A stretch of 64,000 bases of DNA. Origin: Marinigracilibium pacificum (GTDB lineage Bacteria; Bacteroidota; Bacteroidia; Cytophagales; Cyclobacteriaceae). Under the pieces are notes generated by a model, which worked only from the letters and a program-made list of their open reading frames with translations, was not told the origin of the DNA and did no database searches. Shown piece by piece: positions 8,364 to 19,400 of this stretch; position 1 is the stretch's first letter; every line of letters starts with the position of its first letter. The stretch lies in NCBI RefSeq assembly GCF_012926615.1, contig NZ_JABBNU010000013.1:82021-146020 (forward strand), written 5' to 3'. A program made the translations under genes and the position numbers.

Positions 8364-11300
8364 ATGAGAAAAAAATATTTTTTCAATATTGTATTATCTT
8401 TAATAACCTTTTTCAATCTTTATTCTCAGGATTATCCATATAGTTTAACATTTAAAGAATTAACTGTTAATTCAGAATGTTTTGGTCCTTCAGCTATTTT
8501 TGGAATAAACCTTTATGTTGATGGAGAAATTGTTTTTCAACAAACACAATCATTGACAGATAATGTTCCATTTAATTTGAATGTTTTAAAAAGGGGTAAT
8601 ACTGATAATGTAATTGAAGTAAAATTAGTTTTGTTAACCAGTGCTGTTTTAGGTTGTTCAAGTGATAATACTATAGAGTTTGTAGATTATATTGATTTAA
8701 GAGAATTACCTCCTTTACAAACTAACCAAGGTACAGTTTCTACTGAACTAGTATATATATCCAATACGGCTAGCATAACTTATAATTTCTTTTATCAAAT
8801 TCCTGAACCAAAGGTTTCTCTGGATGGAAGTCAATCTAATTATTGCTTAAATGAATCATTAAGTATTAGGAATGAACTTTTATCACCTAATTATGTAGGG
8901 TTAGGAATAAAGTATATTTACAATATTAATGGTCAAACGACAAAGGTGCCAATTGATAATCCTGATTATTGTGGTGATGAAATAAAAAAATGTGACCCTG
9001 GATATCTGGAAGATATTGGACAGGAACCAGCAGCTTGTTGTTCTTATCCGCAAACAATTTATGAAGACAGGATTGTTTATAATGAATTTAAAACAATTGA
9101 TTTAACTCAATTTTATCCACAATCGGGTCAATTGATTAAAGTTAATTCGCAATTAATCAAAGATATGTTTTCAGATTTGGGAGAATCAATTTCTGAAAAT
9201 GCAATAATAACAATTAAGGCCGAATTACATGGTGGAACAGTGGGTAAAAGATATGAAATTAATGTAGGTACATTTATGTTATCACCTCAAGGACCTGAGT
9301 TTAATATTACCAAGTTAGGAGATGCTTGTGCTGATTCATTAAAAGGAGGAGGAGGTATTGAAGTTCAGGTAACTAAACCTACCGTAAATAACACTTATGT
9401 TGCCTGGGTATTGCCAGATGGGCAAAGTCTTCAATTAAATGCAAGTGATACCATTGGGTTTATTAAATCAGATATTAAGACTGTTGAGTTAAATGGAATT
9501 AATGAAAATATAATAAATGATCTAAAATTAGGCAATAATACGGTCTATGTTACAAATGGAGGAGGTTCTAGAGGGTTTTGTTACAATCCTGATCAAACTC
9601 AACAAGTATCGATAGAAACCGTTACTTCCCCTGAAATTTCATACCTGAGTTTTGATTCGGTAACCTGTAATTCAATGCAAGACGCCAGTATTGATGTTGG
9701 ATTTACAGGAGGCTCATGGGAGAGCTATACCTATAGTTTTTCAAAAGCCGGGACCTTGCTACATAGTGAAGAAGTTGATTTATTAGGTCAATACCCTATT
9801 GATACTGTACAGGTTTGGCAATGTTCCTGGCTAGTAGATCCTAAAACGAATATGTTATATGAGGATTGTGGGTATTCTGATTCAATTATATATGAAGATT
9901 ATAATAGGAATTTTGATATTGCAAACCTGTCTGGGGGAACTTATGATTTATTAATTCAGGATAAGTGCGGTTCTAAAATTAATAATACTATCAACATTTT
10001 CGAACCAGAAGACATAACCTCATCTGCTTCTTCTGTTGATCTTACATGCTTCAATGAAAAAGATGGAAAGATCAATATATCTTCTATTCAAAATGGAAGT
10101 TTTGAGTATGCTGTAGTGTTAAAAAACTCTCTTGGTAATGTAATTGATTCAAGTTACACTCAAGCTAATAGTAAGCTTTATGAATCTCTAGATGCCGGAC
10201 AGTATGAATATACTATTTACGATGCTAAAAACCCTCAATGTGCTACTGTTACAGAAGCTTTTGATTTAAAACCTGCAACTCCATTAACTGCTGATATCAT
10301 TGACTTTGATAGTGTTTCTTGTTTTGGTTTGGCTGATGGATTTATTGAAATCCAAGCTTCAGGAGGATCATTAGATTATAAATTTGAAGTGACCGATCTG
10401 ACAGCAGGAAATTTATTCGTTTCTAATGATAATAGCCTGATTTCCGGTTTGTCAGGTGGTGATTACAGGATTATTCTTAAAAATGAAAATAATTATTGCT
10501 CTGACCAAACAGAGGTTTCGCCTTCTTTTAATATTTATGAACCAGCTGAAATTTCTATAGCATTGGACATAGATAGCATTACTTGCTTTGGTGATGATGA
10601 TGCCCGAATTACAGCAAGTGTTTCCGGTGGTGCTGAAAACTTTAGTTATAATTGGTTGAGAACCAATGCTGGTGTTGAATCTCCAATGGGAATTAACAAT
10701 TCTGAAATCCAAAATTTATATGCTGCTGATTATCGACTAATTGTTACAGATGGAAATAATTGTGATAAGGTTTCAGAAACAATAACTATCATTAACCCTT
10801 CCCAATTACTCTTCGATCAACTTGAAGCGTTGCCTGTATCTTGTTTTGGTTTTAATGATGGTAGCTTAAATGTATTAGCATCAGGAGGCTGGGGTGGATA
10901 TAATTATCAGTTTAAAACAGCTAATGAACCAGAGACTGCCTTTAAGCCATTAGATTCAACCTTAGAATTACCTGGAGGTTTATATGATGTGCGTGTTACT
11001 GATGAAGGTAATTGTATTTTGCAGACTCAAAATTCATTAGAAGTTAAGGAGGCTTCTTCAGCACTAACATTCCAGCGAAACTTACAAGACTTTAATGGAT
11101 TTGAGATTGCCTGTGCCGGAGAAAACTCTGGAACTATTGATTACACAGTTTCTGGTGGACAGTCAGGTCCTTCAGGAGAATATACTTTTAAAACTGCTGT
11201 GCTTGGCACAGTTCAATCAACCGGAAGTCTTGCCGGATTAAGTGCCGGACAACATATCATTGAAATTATTGACCAGTATAACTGTACCTTAAAAGACACA

Positions 11301-12566
11301 GTATTACTTTCAGAACCTGCTCCACTAGTGTTAGCTTCATTAGAAACAGTTGATGTTAAATGTTTCGGTATAGATAATGGTGAAATAACATTTTCAGTTT
11401 CTGGCGGTGTACCAAGTTATAATTATATGGTTAATGGTGAAAATATAACACCTTCAAACGAAATAATTAATAAAACAGGTTTAGGTCAAGGTGATCATAT
11501 AATTGATGTAGTTGATGCTAATAGTTGTTTGTTAAGTGAAACGATAACTATTAATTCATTAAATCCGCCAATTGAAACAAATATCACAGCTCTAGATATA
11601 AGCTGTTTTAATGCGAATGATGGTCAAATTAATATAACCTCAAATGGAGGTGTTTCACCATATACTTATTCAGTTAATGGAAATGTATTACCTGGATCTA
11701 TGATAGATGGGTTAACAGCAGGAGAGTATATAATCTTATTAGAAGATGCCGAAGGGTGTATAAAATATGATACTGTCTCCCTTTCAGAGCCATCAAATAT
11801 TGATGTTATAGATTTTGTAAAACTCTGCAAGGATCAGCAACTCACTCTTGATCCAATCGCATTTGATCCTGCAGCAACTTATACCTGGACATTACCCGAT
11901 GGTAGTATTGTTTCAGGATCCGAAGTGTTATTGTCTGAGGCTGGTGAGTATTTTATTAAAGTTGATCAATCTGCTGATTGTATACTGTACGATACCGTGT
12001 CTGTAGAAACATCAGAACTTGATTTCAAAGTTAATTTCCTGATGGCCTCGAAGATTAGTACTGAAGATTCTCTTGTAATCGTAGATATTTCTAATCCAAA
12101 GCCGGATTCAATCAACTGGTATCTTCCTCAAGGAATTGAGGTTATTGAAGATAATGGCGATAATTTGATATTAGCACCAAGTGCGGTAGGAGAATACTGG
12201 TTAAGATTTACTGCATTTGCTGAAGGTTGTTTTGGTGAGCGAATTAAATACTTTACGGTATTAACTCCGGAAGAATTAGCTACAGAAGAAGGCAGATATG
12301 TATTAGGGGAAATGGGGTTAAAAGTACTAAAAGTGTATCCAAACCCTGTTAATACAATTTTAAAAATCGAAGGTGAATCATATCAGGAAGATTTTTTAAA
12401 CCTAAGACTTTATGATTTGAATGGAACAAATATTCAAAATTTCAACCAACAAGTATCTGGGGTTTTTGCAAGAGAAATTGATCTGTCGACTTTAGAACCT
12501 GATATATACTTTTTAATTATAGAAACTAAAACAGATCAGATAGCAATAAAGGTTATCAAGGAATAG
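8364..12566 (+). CDS. SprB-repeat surface protein with type A T9SS sorting domain
   Basis: This 1400-residue protein has an N-terminal signal peptide ending near YSQDYP. Between about residues 430 and 1150 there are eight SprB-type repeats of roughly 85 residues. Each opens with CFGxxDGxI or a variant (CFNEKDG, CFGLADG, CFGDDDA, CFGFNDG, CFGIDNG, CFNANDG) and has a GG and aromatic strand further on. Residues about 1322-1400 are a type A T9SS C-terminal domain (KVYPNPVNTILKIEG, LYDLNG, IYFLII). It should be exported by the Sec and type IX systems and attached to the cell surface, as known for gliding adhesins of this family. It is the first gene of the 21-kb run that ends in a toxin/immunity pair. 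Confidence 0.85.
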   Translation: MRKKYFFNIVLSLITFFNLYSQDYPYSLTFKELTVNSECFGPSAIFGINLYVDGEIVFQQTQSLTDNVPFNLNVLKRGNTDNVIEVKLVLLTSAVLGCSSDNTIEFVDYIDLRELPPLQTNQGTVSTELVYISNTASITYNFFYQIPEPKVSLDGSQSNYCLNESLSIRNELLSPNYVGLGIKYIYNINGQTTKVPIDNPDYCGDEIKKCDPGYLEDIGQEPAACCSYPQTIYEDRIVYNEFKTIDLTQFYPQSGQLIKVNSQLIKDMFSDLGESISENAIITIKAELHGGTVGKRYEINVGTFMLSPQGPEFNITKLGDACADSLKGGGGIEVQVTKPTVNNTYVAWVLPDGQSLQLNASDTIGFIKSDIKTVELNGINENIINDLKLGNNTVYVTNGGGSRGFCYNPDQTQQVSIETVTSPEISYLSFDSVTCNSMQDASIDVGFTGGSWESYTYSFSKAGTLLHSEEVDLLGQYPIDTVQVWQCSWLVDPKTNMLYEDCGYSDSIIYEDYNRNFDIANLSGGTYDLLIQDKCGSKINNTINIFEPEDITSSASSVDLTCFNEKDGKINISSIQNGSFEYAVVLKNSLGNVIDSSYTQANSKLYESLDAGQYEYTIYDAKNPQCATVTEAFDLKPATPLTADIIDFDSVSCFGLADGFIEIQASGGSLDYKFEVTDLTAGNLFVSNDNSLISGLSGGDYRIILKNENNYCSDQTEVSPSFNIYEPAEISIALDIDSITCFGDDDARITASVSGGAENFSYNWLRTNAGVESPMGINNSEIQNLYAADYRLIVTDGNNCDKVSETITIINPSQLLFDQLEALPVSCFGFNDGSLNVLASGGWGGYNYQFKTANEPETAFKPLDSTLELPGGLYDVRVTDEGNCILQTQNSLEVKEASSALTFQRNLQDFNGFEIACAGENSGTIDYTVSGGQSGPSGEYTFKTAVLGTVQSTGSLAGLSAGQHIIEIIDQYNCTLKDTVLLSEPAPLVLASLETVDVKCFGIDNGEITFSVSGGVPSYNYMVNGENITPSNEIINKTGLGQGDHIIDVVDANSCLLSETITINSLNPPIETNITALDISCFNANDGQINITSNGGVSPYTYSVNGNVLPGSMIDGLTAGEYIILLEDAEGCIKYDTVSLSEPSNIDVIDFVKLCKDQQLTLDPIAFDPAATYTWTLPDGSIVSGSEVLLSEAGEYFIKVDQSADCILYDTVSVETSELDFKVNFLMASKISTEDSLVIVDISNPKPDSINWYLPQGIEVIEDNGDNLILAPSAVGEYWLRFTAFAEGCFGERIKYFTVLTPEELATEEGRYVLGEMGLKVLKVYPNPVNTILKIEGESYQEDFLNLRLYDLNGTNIQNFNQQVSGVFAREIDLSTLEPDIYFLIIETKTDQIAIKVIKE

Positions 12567-12577
12567 GTTATCAACTA

Positions 12578-14416
12578 ATGAGAGCATTTTTTATTTTATT
12601 TTTTATAATATCCTTTGGGAATTATTTAGTTGCACAAGACTTAGGACAGATCGGTAAAACTGAACCTGTCAAAGTTTCTGGTGGTCTAAACTTCTCAAAT
12701 ATTTACTATAATAGTCTGGGAGGCCCCCAACGAAGAGATCCAAATACTATGTATTTATCAGGGAATCTTGGTTTGAGTATTTACGGCTGGAATATTCCGT
12801 TCACTTTCAACTACACTAATCGTCAGGTGAACTTCAGGCAACCGTTTAATCAATTTTCCTTAAATCCATATTATAAATGGGTAAGGCTATACCTGGGAAA
12901 TCAAAGTATGAGCTTTAGTCCATATTCATTAAATGGACATCTCTTTTTAGGAGCTGGTGCGGAGTTTTCCCCTGGCAAATTCTCTGCTTCTGTAATGTAT
13001 GGTCGATTTCAAAAAGCGATTGAACCAGATTCAACTAGTTATGGAAATGGTGACTTTGAACGATACGGTGGAGGTGTGAAATTAGGTTACTCTACTGAAA
13101 AAGGTGATTATAATTTCAGTGTCTTTCATGGTTATGATGTAGAAAATAGTTTGGATAAATCATTCTGGAATCCGGAACTTTTACCGCAAAAAAACTGGGT
13201 TTTCCAGGGAGGTACCACACAAAGATTATTACCTGATGTGTCTCTTCATGTAGAATATGCAAGAAGTATTTTTACAACTTCAGGTAATGTTAAAGATACT
13301 ACGGAGAATTCTTCTAATGTATCGATAAACCGCAAAGAAGAATTTAGTGCCTATAAGGCCTCTGTTGCTTATAATCAGCAGAAATACTCCTTACAATTGA
13401 ATTATGAGCGAATAGATCCTGGCTACCGTTCTTATGGGGCATATTTTTTCAATAATGATCTTGAAAATATCACCATTAGCGGAGGTGTTAATTTATTTAA
13501 TGGCAAAGCTAATATTACAGGTAATGTGGGTAAACAAAGGAATAATCTTGAAAATGATCGGGTTAATCAGACTGAAAGATGGGTTAGCGCTATAAATATT
13601 CAATTTAACCCAACTCAAAACTGGAATGGTAATGTCAGCTATTCAAATTTTAGCACTTTCACTAATATAAGACCGGAAATAGATCCTTTTATTGAAAATG
13701 AGTTAGATACATTAAACTTTTATCAGGTTAATAACAGTTCACAAGGATCATTAAACTATAATTTTGGTCAGGATGATTTAACACATATGGTAATGTTTAC
13801 CGGAAGTGTTCAAAAAATCAAAGATCTTCAAAATGATGAAGATACTGGTAATGGAAGTGATTTTTACACAGCCAATGCAAATTACCGGGTTAACTTCAGA
13901 CCACTAAAGCTTACAGGTGGTTTGGGATATAATTACAATAGAAATGAAATGAATTTGATTAATACAGAAACCCAAGGGCCTGTATTGTCAGTTTCAAATA
14001 GTATGCTTAAAGGTGCCCTGAGAAATACCTTGTCAATTACATCTCAAAGACAATATCAGAACAGTCAGATTAGCTCTGAAATTTTTAGTGCCAGGTTTAA
14101 TGTTCGCATAACTCCGGAAAAACTTTTTATGCTAAAGGCTAAAGAAGAAGATTCGGAAAGTAGTGAACAAAAGCAGATAAAGCCTAATAAGAAAAAGGTA
14201 GTATATTCAGAAACAACCGGCGCAGCTCTTCCTGCTGAATTAGTGAAAAAGGAGGAAAAAGTAAAACCAAAGGATATTGAGCCGAAAGAAAGAAAATTAA
14301 ACCTGAGGCAAAGTTTGTCACTTTCGGGTGGTTATGTTTCAAGAAAGCAGGTTTTTGGAGAAAATTCAAAATACAGAGAATTAACAATTAGAATTACTTA
14401 CAATATATCATTCTAA
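12578..14416 (+). CDS. Outer-membrane beta-barrel protein of unknown family
   Basis: This 612-residue protein has a signal peptide ending LVAQ (about residue 20). Many amphipathic aromatic strands follow (for example IYYNSLGGPQ, YYKWVRLYLGN, GGVKLGYS), ending in ITYNISF with a C-terminal phenylalanine, the usual end of an outer-membrane barrel. A highly charged insert at about residues 520-575 (rich in Lys and Glu) separates the last strands and probably lies outside the barrel. It starts 11 bp after the T9SS surface protein and overlaps the next gene by one base. An outer-membrane platform for that surface protein is plausible, but it is not recognisably PorP/SprF. Confidence 0.6.
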   Translation: MRAFFILFFIISFGNYLVAQDLGQIGKTEPVKVSGGLNFSNIYYNSLGGPQRRDPNTMYLSGNLGLSIYGWNIPFTFNYTNRQVNFRQPFNQFSLNPYYKWVRLYLGNQSMSFSPYSLNGHLFLGAGAEFSPGKFSASVMYGRFQKAIEPDSTSYGNGDFERYGGGVKLGYSTEKGDYNFSVFHGYDVENSLDKSFWNPELLPQKNWVFQGGTTQRLLPDVSLHVEYARSIFTTSGNVKDTTENSSNVSINRKEEFSAYKASVAYNQQKYSLQLNYERIDPGYRSYGAYFFNNDLENITISGGVNLFNGKANITGNVGKQRNNLENDRVNQTERWVSAINIQFNPTQNWNGNVSYSNFSTFTNIRPEIDPFIENELDTLNFYQVNNSSQGSLNYNFGQDDLTHMVMFTGSVQKIKDLQNDEDTGNGSDFYTANANYRVNFRPLKLTGGLGYNYNRNEMNLINTETQGPVLSVSNSMLKGALRNTLSITSQRQYQNSQISSEIFSARFNVRITPEKLFMLKAKEEDSESSEQKQIKPNKKKVVYSETTGAALPAELVKKEEKVKPKDIEPKERKLNLRQSLSLSGGYVSRKQVFGENSKYRELTIRITYNISF

Positions 14417-15336
14417 TGAAAAGATTTTATATCATAACAATATATATATTAGTTCATCTTACTGTAAATGGTCAAAATCCATTTAAGGTAGTGTTGGATG
14501 CTGCTGCCAGAGGTGAACAAATGCCATACTTAAAGAAGGATGATTATGCCCAATTGAATAATGCTCAATTGAATGAAATAATAAACTATCCTGTTGATAC
14601 GGTTCAGTCTTTATTAGAAACTAAGGTTTCTTTACTGGGTAAAATTTGTGCTAATTCTACGAATGAAGCAATTGTATACAGGTCAGCCCAGAATTTAATT
14701 TTAATTGTAGAAGATACATCTTCTTTAATTTCGGACGGTGCTTTATATCGCTCACTGAGTTTGGTGCCTGCATCAGTTATTGATCAAAATTTCAGACAAA
14801 TTTTTAATAACAGGTTTTCAACAGACTTAGTATGGCAAAAGGATAACAGACTTATCAAGCTTGCAGGTTATTACGGTAATGATCAAACAAAAGGTGCTCT
14901 GATTAATATTTATAGCGAAGAGGGTAATGCTCAAAAGATTAAATGGTCGGCATTATTGGCAGCAAGCAGGCTAAATGTTACTGAAGCAACTGATAAAATA
15001 ATTCAAATTGCGAATATCAATTCCCTAAACTCGAATGTTTATCATGAATTAGTACCTGACTTATTGTATACCAGGAATACTAAGGTATATCAATGGCTTT
15101 TTAATCAACTTAAGGTCGCCGAAAAACGCTGTTCATATTATCGCGAATCCGGAAAGGTTCCAATTCAGTGTGGTTATCCGCTAATGGAAGATATGGCAGC
15201 CTACATAAAAGATTACCCGATAGAACATGATGGTAATTTGATTTTGGTAAACGATTATGAATCAGCATTGAATGAATTGATTATTTGGGCTGATTCAGTA
15301 AAAGATAGTTTCAGTATAGATCGTTCAATTTTTTAA
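14416..15336 (+). CDS. Exported helical-repeat-like protein of the toxin operon
   Basis: This 306-residue protein begins with a signal peptide (MKRFYIITIYILVHLTVNGQ). The mature part is alpha-helical in character, with HEAT-like helix pairs (SALLAASRLNVTEATDKIIQ) and a few cysteines. I do not recognise a named family. Its ATG overlaps the stop of the barrel gene (TAATG) and the next gene begins 2 bp after its end. Translation is therefore likely coupled, and the product probably works with its neighbours in the periplasm or at the inner face of the outer membrane. Confidence 0.6.
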   Translation: MKRFYIITIYILVHLTVNGQNPFKVVLDAAARGEQMPYLKKDDYAQLNNAQLNEIINYPVDTVQSLLETKVSLLGKICANSTNEAIVYRSAQNLILIVEDTSSLISDGALYRSLSLVPASVIDQNFRQIFNNRFSTDLVWQKDNRLIKLAGYYGNDQTKGALINIYSEEGNAQKIKWSALLAASRLNVTEATDKIIQIANINSLNSNVYHELVPDLLYTRNTKVYQWLFNQLKVAEKRCSYYRESGKVPIQCGYPLMEDMAAYIKDYPIEHDGNLILVNDYESALNELIIWADSVKDSFSIDRSIF

Positions 15337-15338
15337 TT

Positions 15339-16394
15339 ATGAAGAAGATTTTTATACTATCGATATTGTTGCTTTCAGGAATAGCATCAAATGCTCAAAA
15401 ATTAAAAGTTGACGGGGAGTATTTCAGAGTAAGGAAGTATCCGTTAAAAGACGACCTGCGAAATGCTAAAACTTATGCTATTAAATATTCCTTTCCTGAG
15501 GAGAATTTGCATATGAATAGCAACCTGAAAAATCTAATTGGTTTGGAAGGACTTCAATTTGTGGAGGATGCTTCAAAGGCTGATGTCATTTCAGAAGTCA
15601 AGATAGCTTCTCCAAGGTTACTTTCTACCGAACTAGAACAAACAGCCCTAGTTACTGGAAGCGGGGATAATAAGAAGACAGTAAAAAAATATTCGTATAA
15701 GGTTAAAATAACTACACCAGTTAAATATCGACTCCTTGATAATGAGGGTACTGTTATATATGAAAAAATTGTAATCGATGGTTTTGATGAATATAATTTT
15801 ACATTTCCTGATGATGGAACAAATGGGTATTCGTCTTCATCCGCATTGGCCTCAAGCTTTAGCAATATAAAAAATGATTGGCTTAGTAGAAAGGGAGGAT
15901 ATTTAGTTAATCAGCAATTAGAAAAGTTTGGTAAAGAGCTGATTAGCCAATTTTGTATTGCCTTTGAATATCAGCGTAATGCATTTTTTTATATAAAGGA
16001 TAAAAAAAGTAGTGGGTCTGAAAATGTGGTTTTATTTAATCAAGCCTATGAAGCTGTTAAGTTTTATGCAAGAGAACTTAAAGATGACGCCAATAACTAT
16101 AATGTAAGTAATGATAGTTTAGCAAAAGCATATAAGATATATAGTGAGCTCGAAACTAAACCACTAAAGAATAATGGTAAAATAGAAGCAAATGAGTTTT
16201 TAGCCTCGGTTAAAGCTATGAAAGGTATTTGTTTTATCCTTAAAGAAGAGTATGATGAAGCTTTAGATATTTTGACTTCAGATCCATTAATCAGCAAATT
16301 GATGGGGACTGATTTTGAATCGACAATTAGTCTGGTTAAAGATCTCAAAAACAGGAAAAAACAATATTTGGAGGTAGAATATTATAAGCAATAA
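15339..16394 (+). CDS. Exported protein of the toxin operon with TPR-like end
   Basis: This 351-residue protein has a signal peptide ending SNAQ (about residue 19). The first half is beta-rich (DVISEVKIASPRLL, KVKITTPVKYRLLD, YEKIVIDGFDEYNF). From about residue 215 it becomes helical with a tetratricopeptide-like pattern (AYKIYSELETKPL, FILKEEYDEALDIL). No family is recognised. It is packed between genes with a 2-bp gap upstream and a 38-bp gap downstream, and no terminator is seen. It is best read as a periplasmic accessory component of the same system. Confidence 0.6.
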   Translation: MKKIFILSILLLSGIASNAQKLKVDGEYFRVRKYPLKDDLRNAKTYAIKYSFPEENLHMNSNLKNLIGLEGLQFVEDASKADVISEVKIASPRLLSTELEQTALVTGSGDNKKTVKKYSYKVKITTPVKYRLLDNEGTVIYEKIVIDGFDEYNFTFPDDGTNGYSSSSALASSFSNIKNDWLSRKGGYLVNQQLEKFGKELISQFCIAFEYQRNAFFYIKDKKSSGSENVVLFNQAYEAVKFYARELKDDANNYNVSNDSLAKAYKIYSELETKPLKNNGKIEANEFLASVKAMKGICFILKEEYDEALDILTSDPLISKLMGTDFESTISLVKDLKNRKKQYLEVEYYKQ

Positions 16395-16432
16395 TTACCA
16401 TGATTTGATTCAGGGCGATTAAAATTTTTTAA

Positions 16433-19400
16433 ATGAAGCATATTATAAAATTTTTTATACTGTTTATTTTTTCTTCGATTGCTTTATCAGGCCAGGAGAA
16501 TGAAAATGAAACTCCAACAGGGGCATTAGCTTCTGAAGATTCATTGATAGCATATATCCATGGCTTGCACGAAAAAGTATTAGGAGAAGGGCTAACGACG
16601 GATAATTTTTCAGAAAGTGATTTGGGTAGATTACCAATCGGAATTTACCATGAAGTGGGTAATCAAGAGTATATCGTATTAATTGATAGTGCAGTATTTA
16701 CTCCTACAGGGGCATATTTTAGCGCTTTCGTTTCATTAGATGTCCCGAATTCTACTCAGAAATTAGCTTTCAGAGCGAGTAGAATTGAATTTACCCCTGG
16801 AGGTTTAACTACCTCTGATATGGCTAAGCTGTATTTGGTTAGTGACCATAGTGTGAAAATAGGAAATCATGCCACTTTAGAGCTAAATGGTTCAAATCAA
16901 AAAACATACGTAAGCTGGGATTGCAATGGCTTTCAAGGTGTAAATCTTTTTGGGAAGGTGCGGTTTAGCAGAGACCTGATGTTACCTGAAGATCAAAATG
17001 GTAATATTATCAATGATAAATATGTCGAAACCTCTTTTGAGATATTTATGTCTGATTGGAATGACTTTTTGATAGATGTTAACTTGCCTCCGTTTCAACC
17101 AAAAGAAATGCCTGGGTTTAGTTTTGCAGTAACCAATGCTGTGTTTGACATGAGTGAGGAAAAAAACTCGTCAGACATGATTATGCCACAGGAGTACATG
17201 GATATTTATGGAGCCATGCCTCAATTATGGAAAGGGTTTTTCCTGAAATCCCTCACAGTCAGGCTTCCGGGAGAATTAACGAAAGGAATGGATAGGAAAA
17301 GACTAGATGCCACATCAATGATAATTGACAGGCATGGTCTTACAGGAAATTTCGGTGCAGCAAATATTATTCAAAAGGAAGATAAAGGAAATATAGCCGG
17401 ATGGGCATTTACTATTGATTCTGTAGGTGTATCCTTTATGATGGGAGCAGTTAAAGGTGCTGCAATGAAAGGAGATATTAAGCTTCCGATAATGGATGAA
17501 GAAGCCAAGTCTATGGAATACACCGCTTTGCTTGCTCGTGGTGCTGACGATAAACTTGATTATCTATTCCAAATAAAAACCATGGAAGAAATCCAGGTTG
17601 GTGCATTATCTGGAAGAATGAAATTAGCACCTAATTCATCAATTACACTTGAAAAAGTTAATGGCGAATTTAAAGCTCAGGCAATGCTTCATGGAGCTTA
17701 TAATTTAAGCATGGATGAGGCCGAAGTCAAAGAGCTTGAATTTCAGAATCTCCACTTAGTATCTGAAAAACCATATTTGTTAGGAGGTACATTTAACCTT
17801 GGAGGTGAAAGTGGGGATGAAAGTAACAGTATTGGAACTTTCCCGATTACACTTCACAGCGTTTCATTTGTCAACAACCAGCAATCTGTAAAGCTTAATA
17901 TTGATGCTTCAGTTAACCTGATGAATAAGTCAGATAAAGGATTTGCTGCAAGAGCGAATATTGGGGTTGAAACTGATATTGAAGGAGGAGAGGTTAATAG
18001 TGAAGGAGAAAAAGAAGTTCAGAAATGGAAACTTAAGAGGGCTCAGGTTAATAATATTTATATAAATGTAGCGACAGGAGCATTTACTGCAAAAGGTGAG
18101 TTAAGCATTTATAGAAAGGACAAAGTATATGGTGATGGTATCAGAGGTTTTGTTGATTTAACAGTTGAACCATCGTTAGCAGCTAAAGCAACTGCTCAAT
18201 TTGGAAGAGTAGAAGGACTGAGGTACTGGTATATTGATTGTAATGTGAGATTGCCTAAACCAGTTGGTGGTCCGATAGGGTTCTTTGGCTTTGGTGGTGG
18301 ACTATATTATCATATGGAAAACCAAGCCGTTGCCAATTTGGGTAAATATGGAAGTTTCGATATGCCAGACTCCGTACAAGTTGGACAATCACTTTCCGGA
18401 GCCAAATATATTCCTAATAAGGAGATTGGTATCGGAGCGAAGTTTATGACTACGCTTGGTCTGACCGCTAATTCCAAGGCATTTAATGCAGATGCAACTT
18501 TTGAAATGGCCTTCAATGAATCAGGAGGATTACGCTATGTACTTCTTGAAGGTGATGGCTATCTGTTAACTGATATTAATGATAGAAGTGGAGGTTCTCC
18601 ATTATATGCTTCATTGATGATGGTTTATGATAATCCTACAAAAACATTCCATTCTAATGTTAGCCTATTTGTCAATGTAGAAGAAAAAATTATTGGTGTC
18701 AATGAAAATTATCTTGCAGGTTCATTAATTATCCATAGTGATCCGCAAGACTGGTATATTCATGCCGGTACACCAGAGCAGCCAATTGGTCTAAACTTTA
18801 TGGGGCTGGCCAAGGCAACATCATACTTTATGGCAGGAACTGTGATTTCTGATTTTCCTGAGTTGCCTTCAAACGTAACTAAGATTATTGGAGATATAGA
18901 TATGAGTCTTGGGAGAGACTTAAATCAGTTGGCTTCAGGCGGTGGTTTGGCCTTTGGTGCGGCAATTGATGTAAATACTGGCCGACAGGAATTTGCGATT
19001 TTCTATGGAAGCTTTGCTTTAGGCCTGGGGTTTGATGTGATGATCAAAGACTATGGCCCTGCTGCAAGATGCTCGGGCAGTACTGAACCAATCGGTATAA
19101 ATGGTTGGTATGCTACAGGACAAGCCTGGGCTTATGTATCGGGAAGTATTGGTGTATTTGTGGATAAAAGATGGTTTAAAGGTGAGTTTGAAATCCTTAG
19201 AATTGGTGCTGCTGTGGTGCTTCAGGCCAGATTGCCAAACCCGGTTTGGATGCAAGGTGTAGTAGGAGGTGAGTTTAGTATTCTCGGTGGCCTGGTGAAA
19301 GGAAATTGTCGCTTTAAAGTTGAAGTGGGAGAACGATGTGAAATTGTAGGCGGTGCTCTTAACGGTGTTAAAGTAATCAGTGATATGAAACCAGATGGTG

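Noticed and set aside
10452..10712. Minus-strand ORF inside the SprB-repeat gene
   Set aside because: It is fully inside a strongly supported gene; an antisense shadow.
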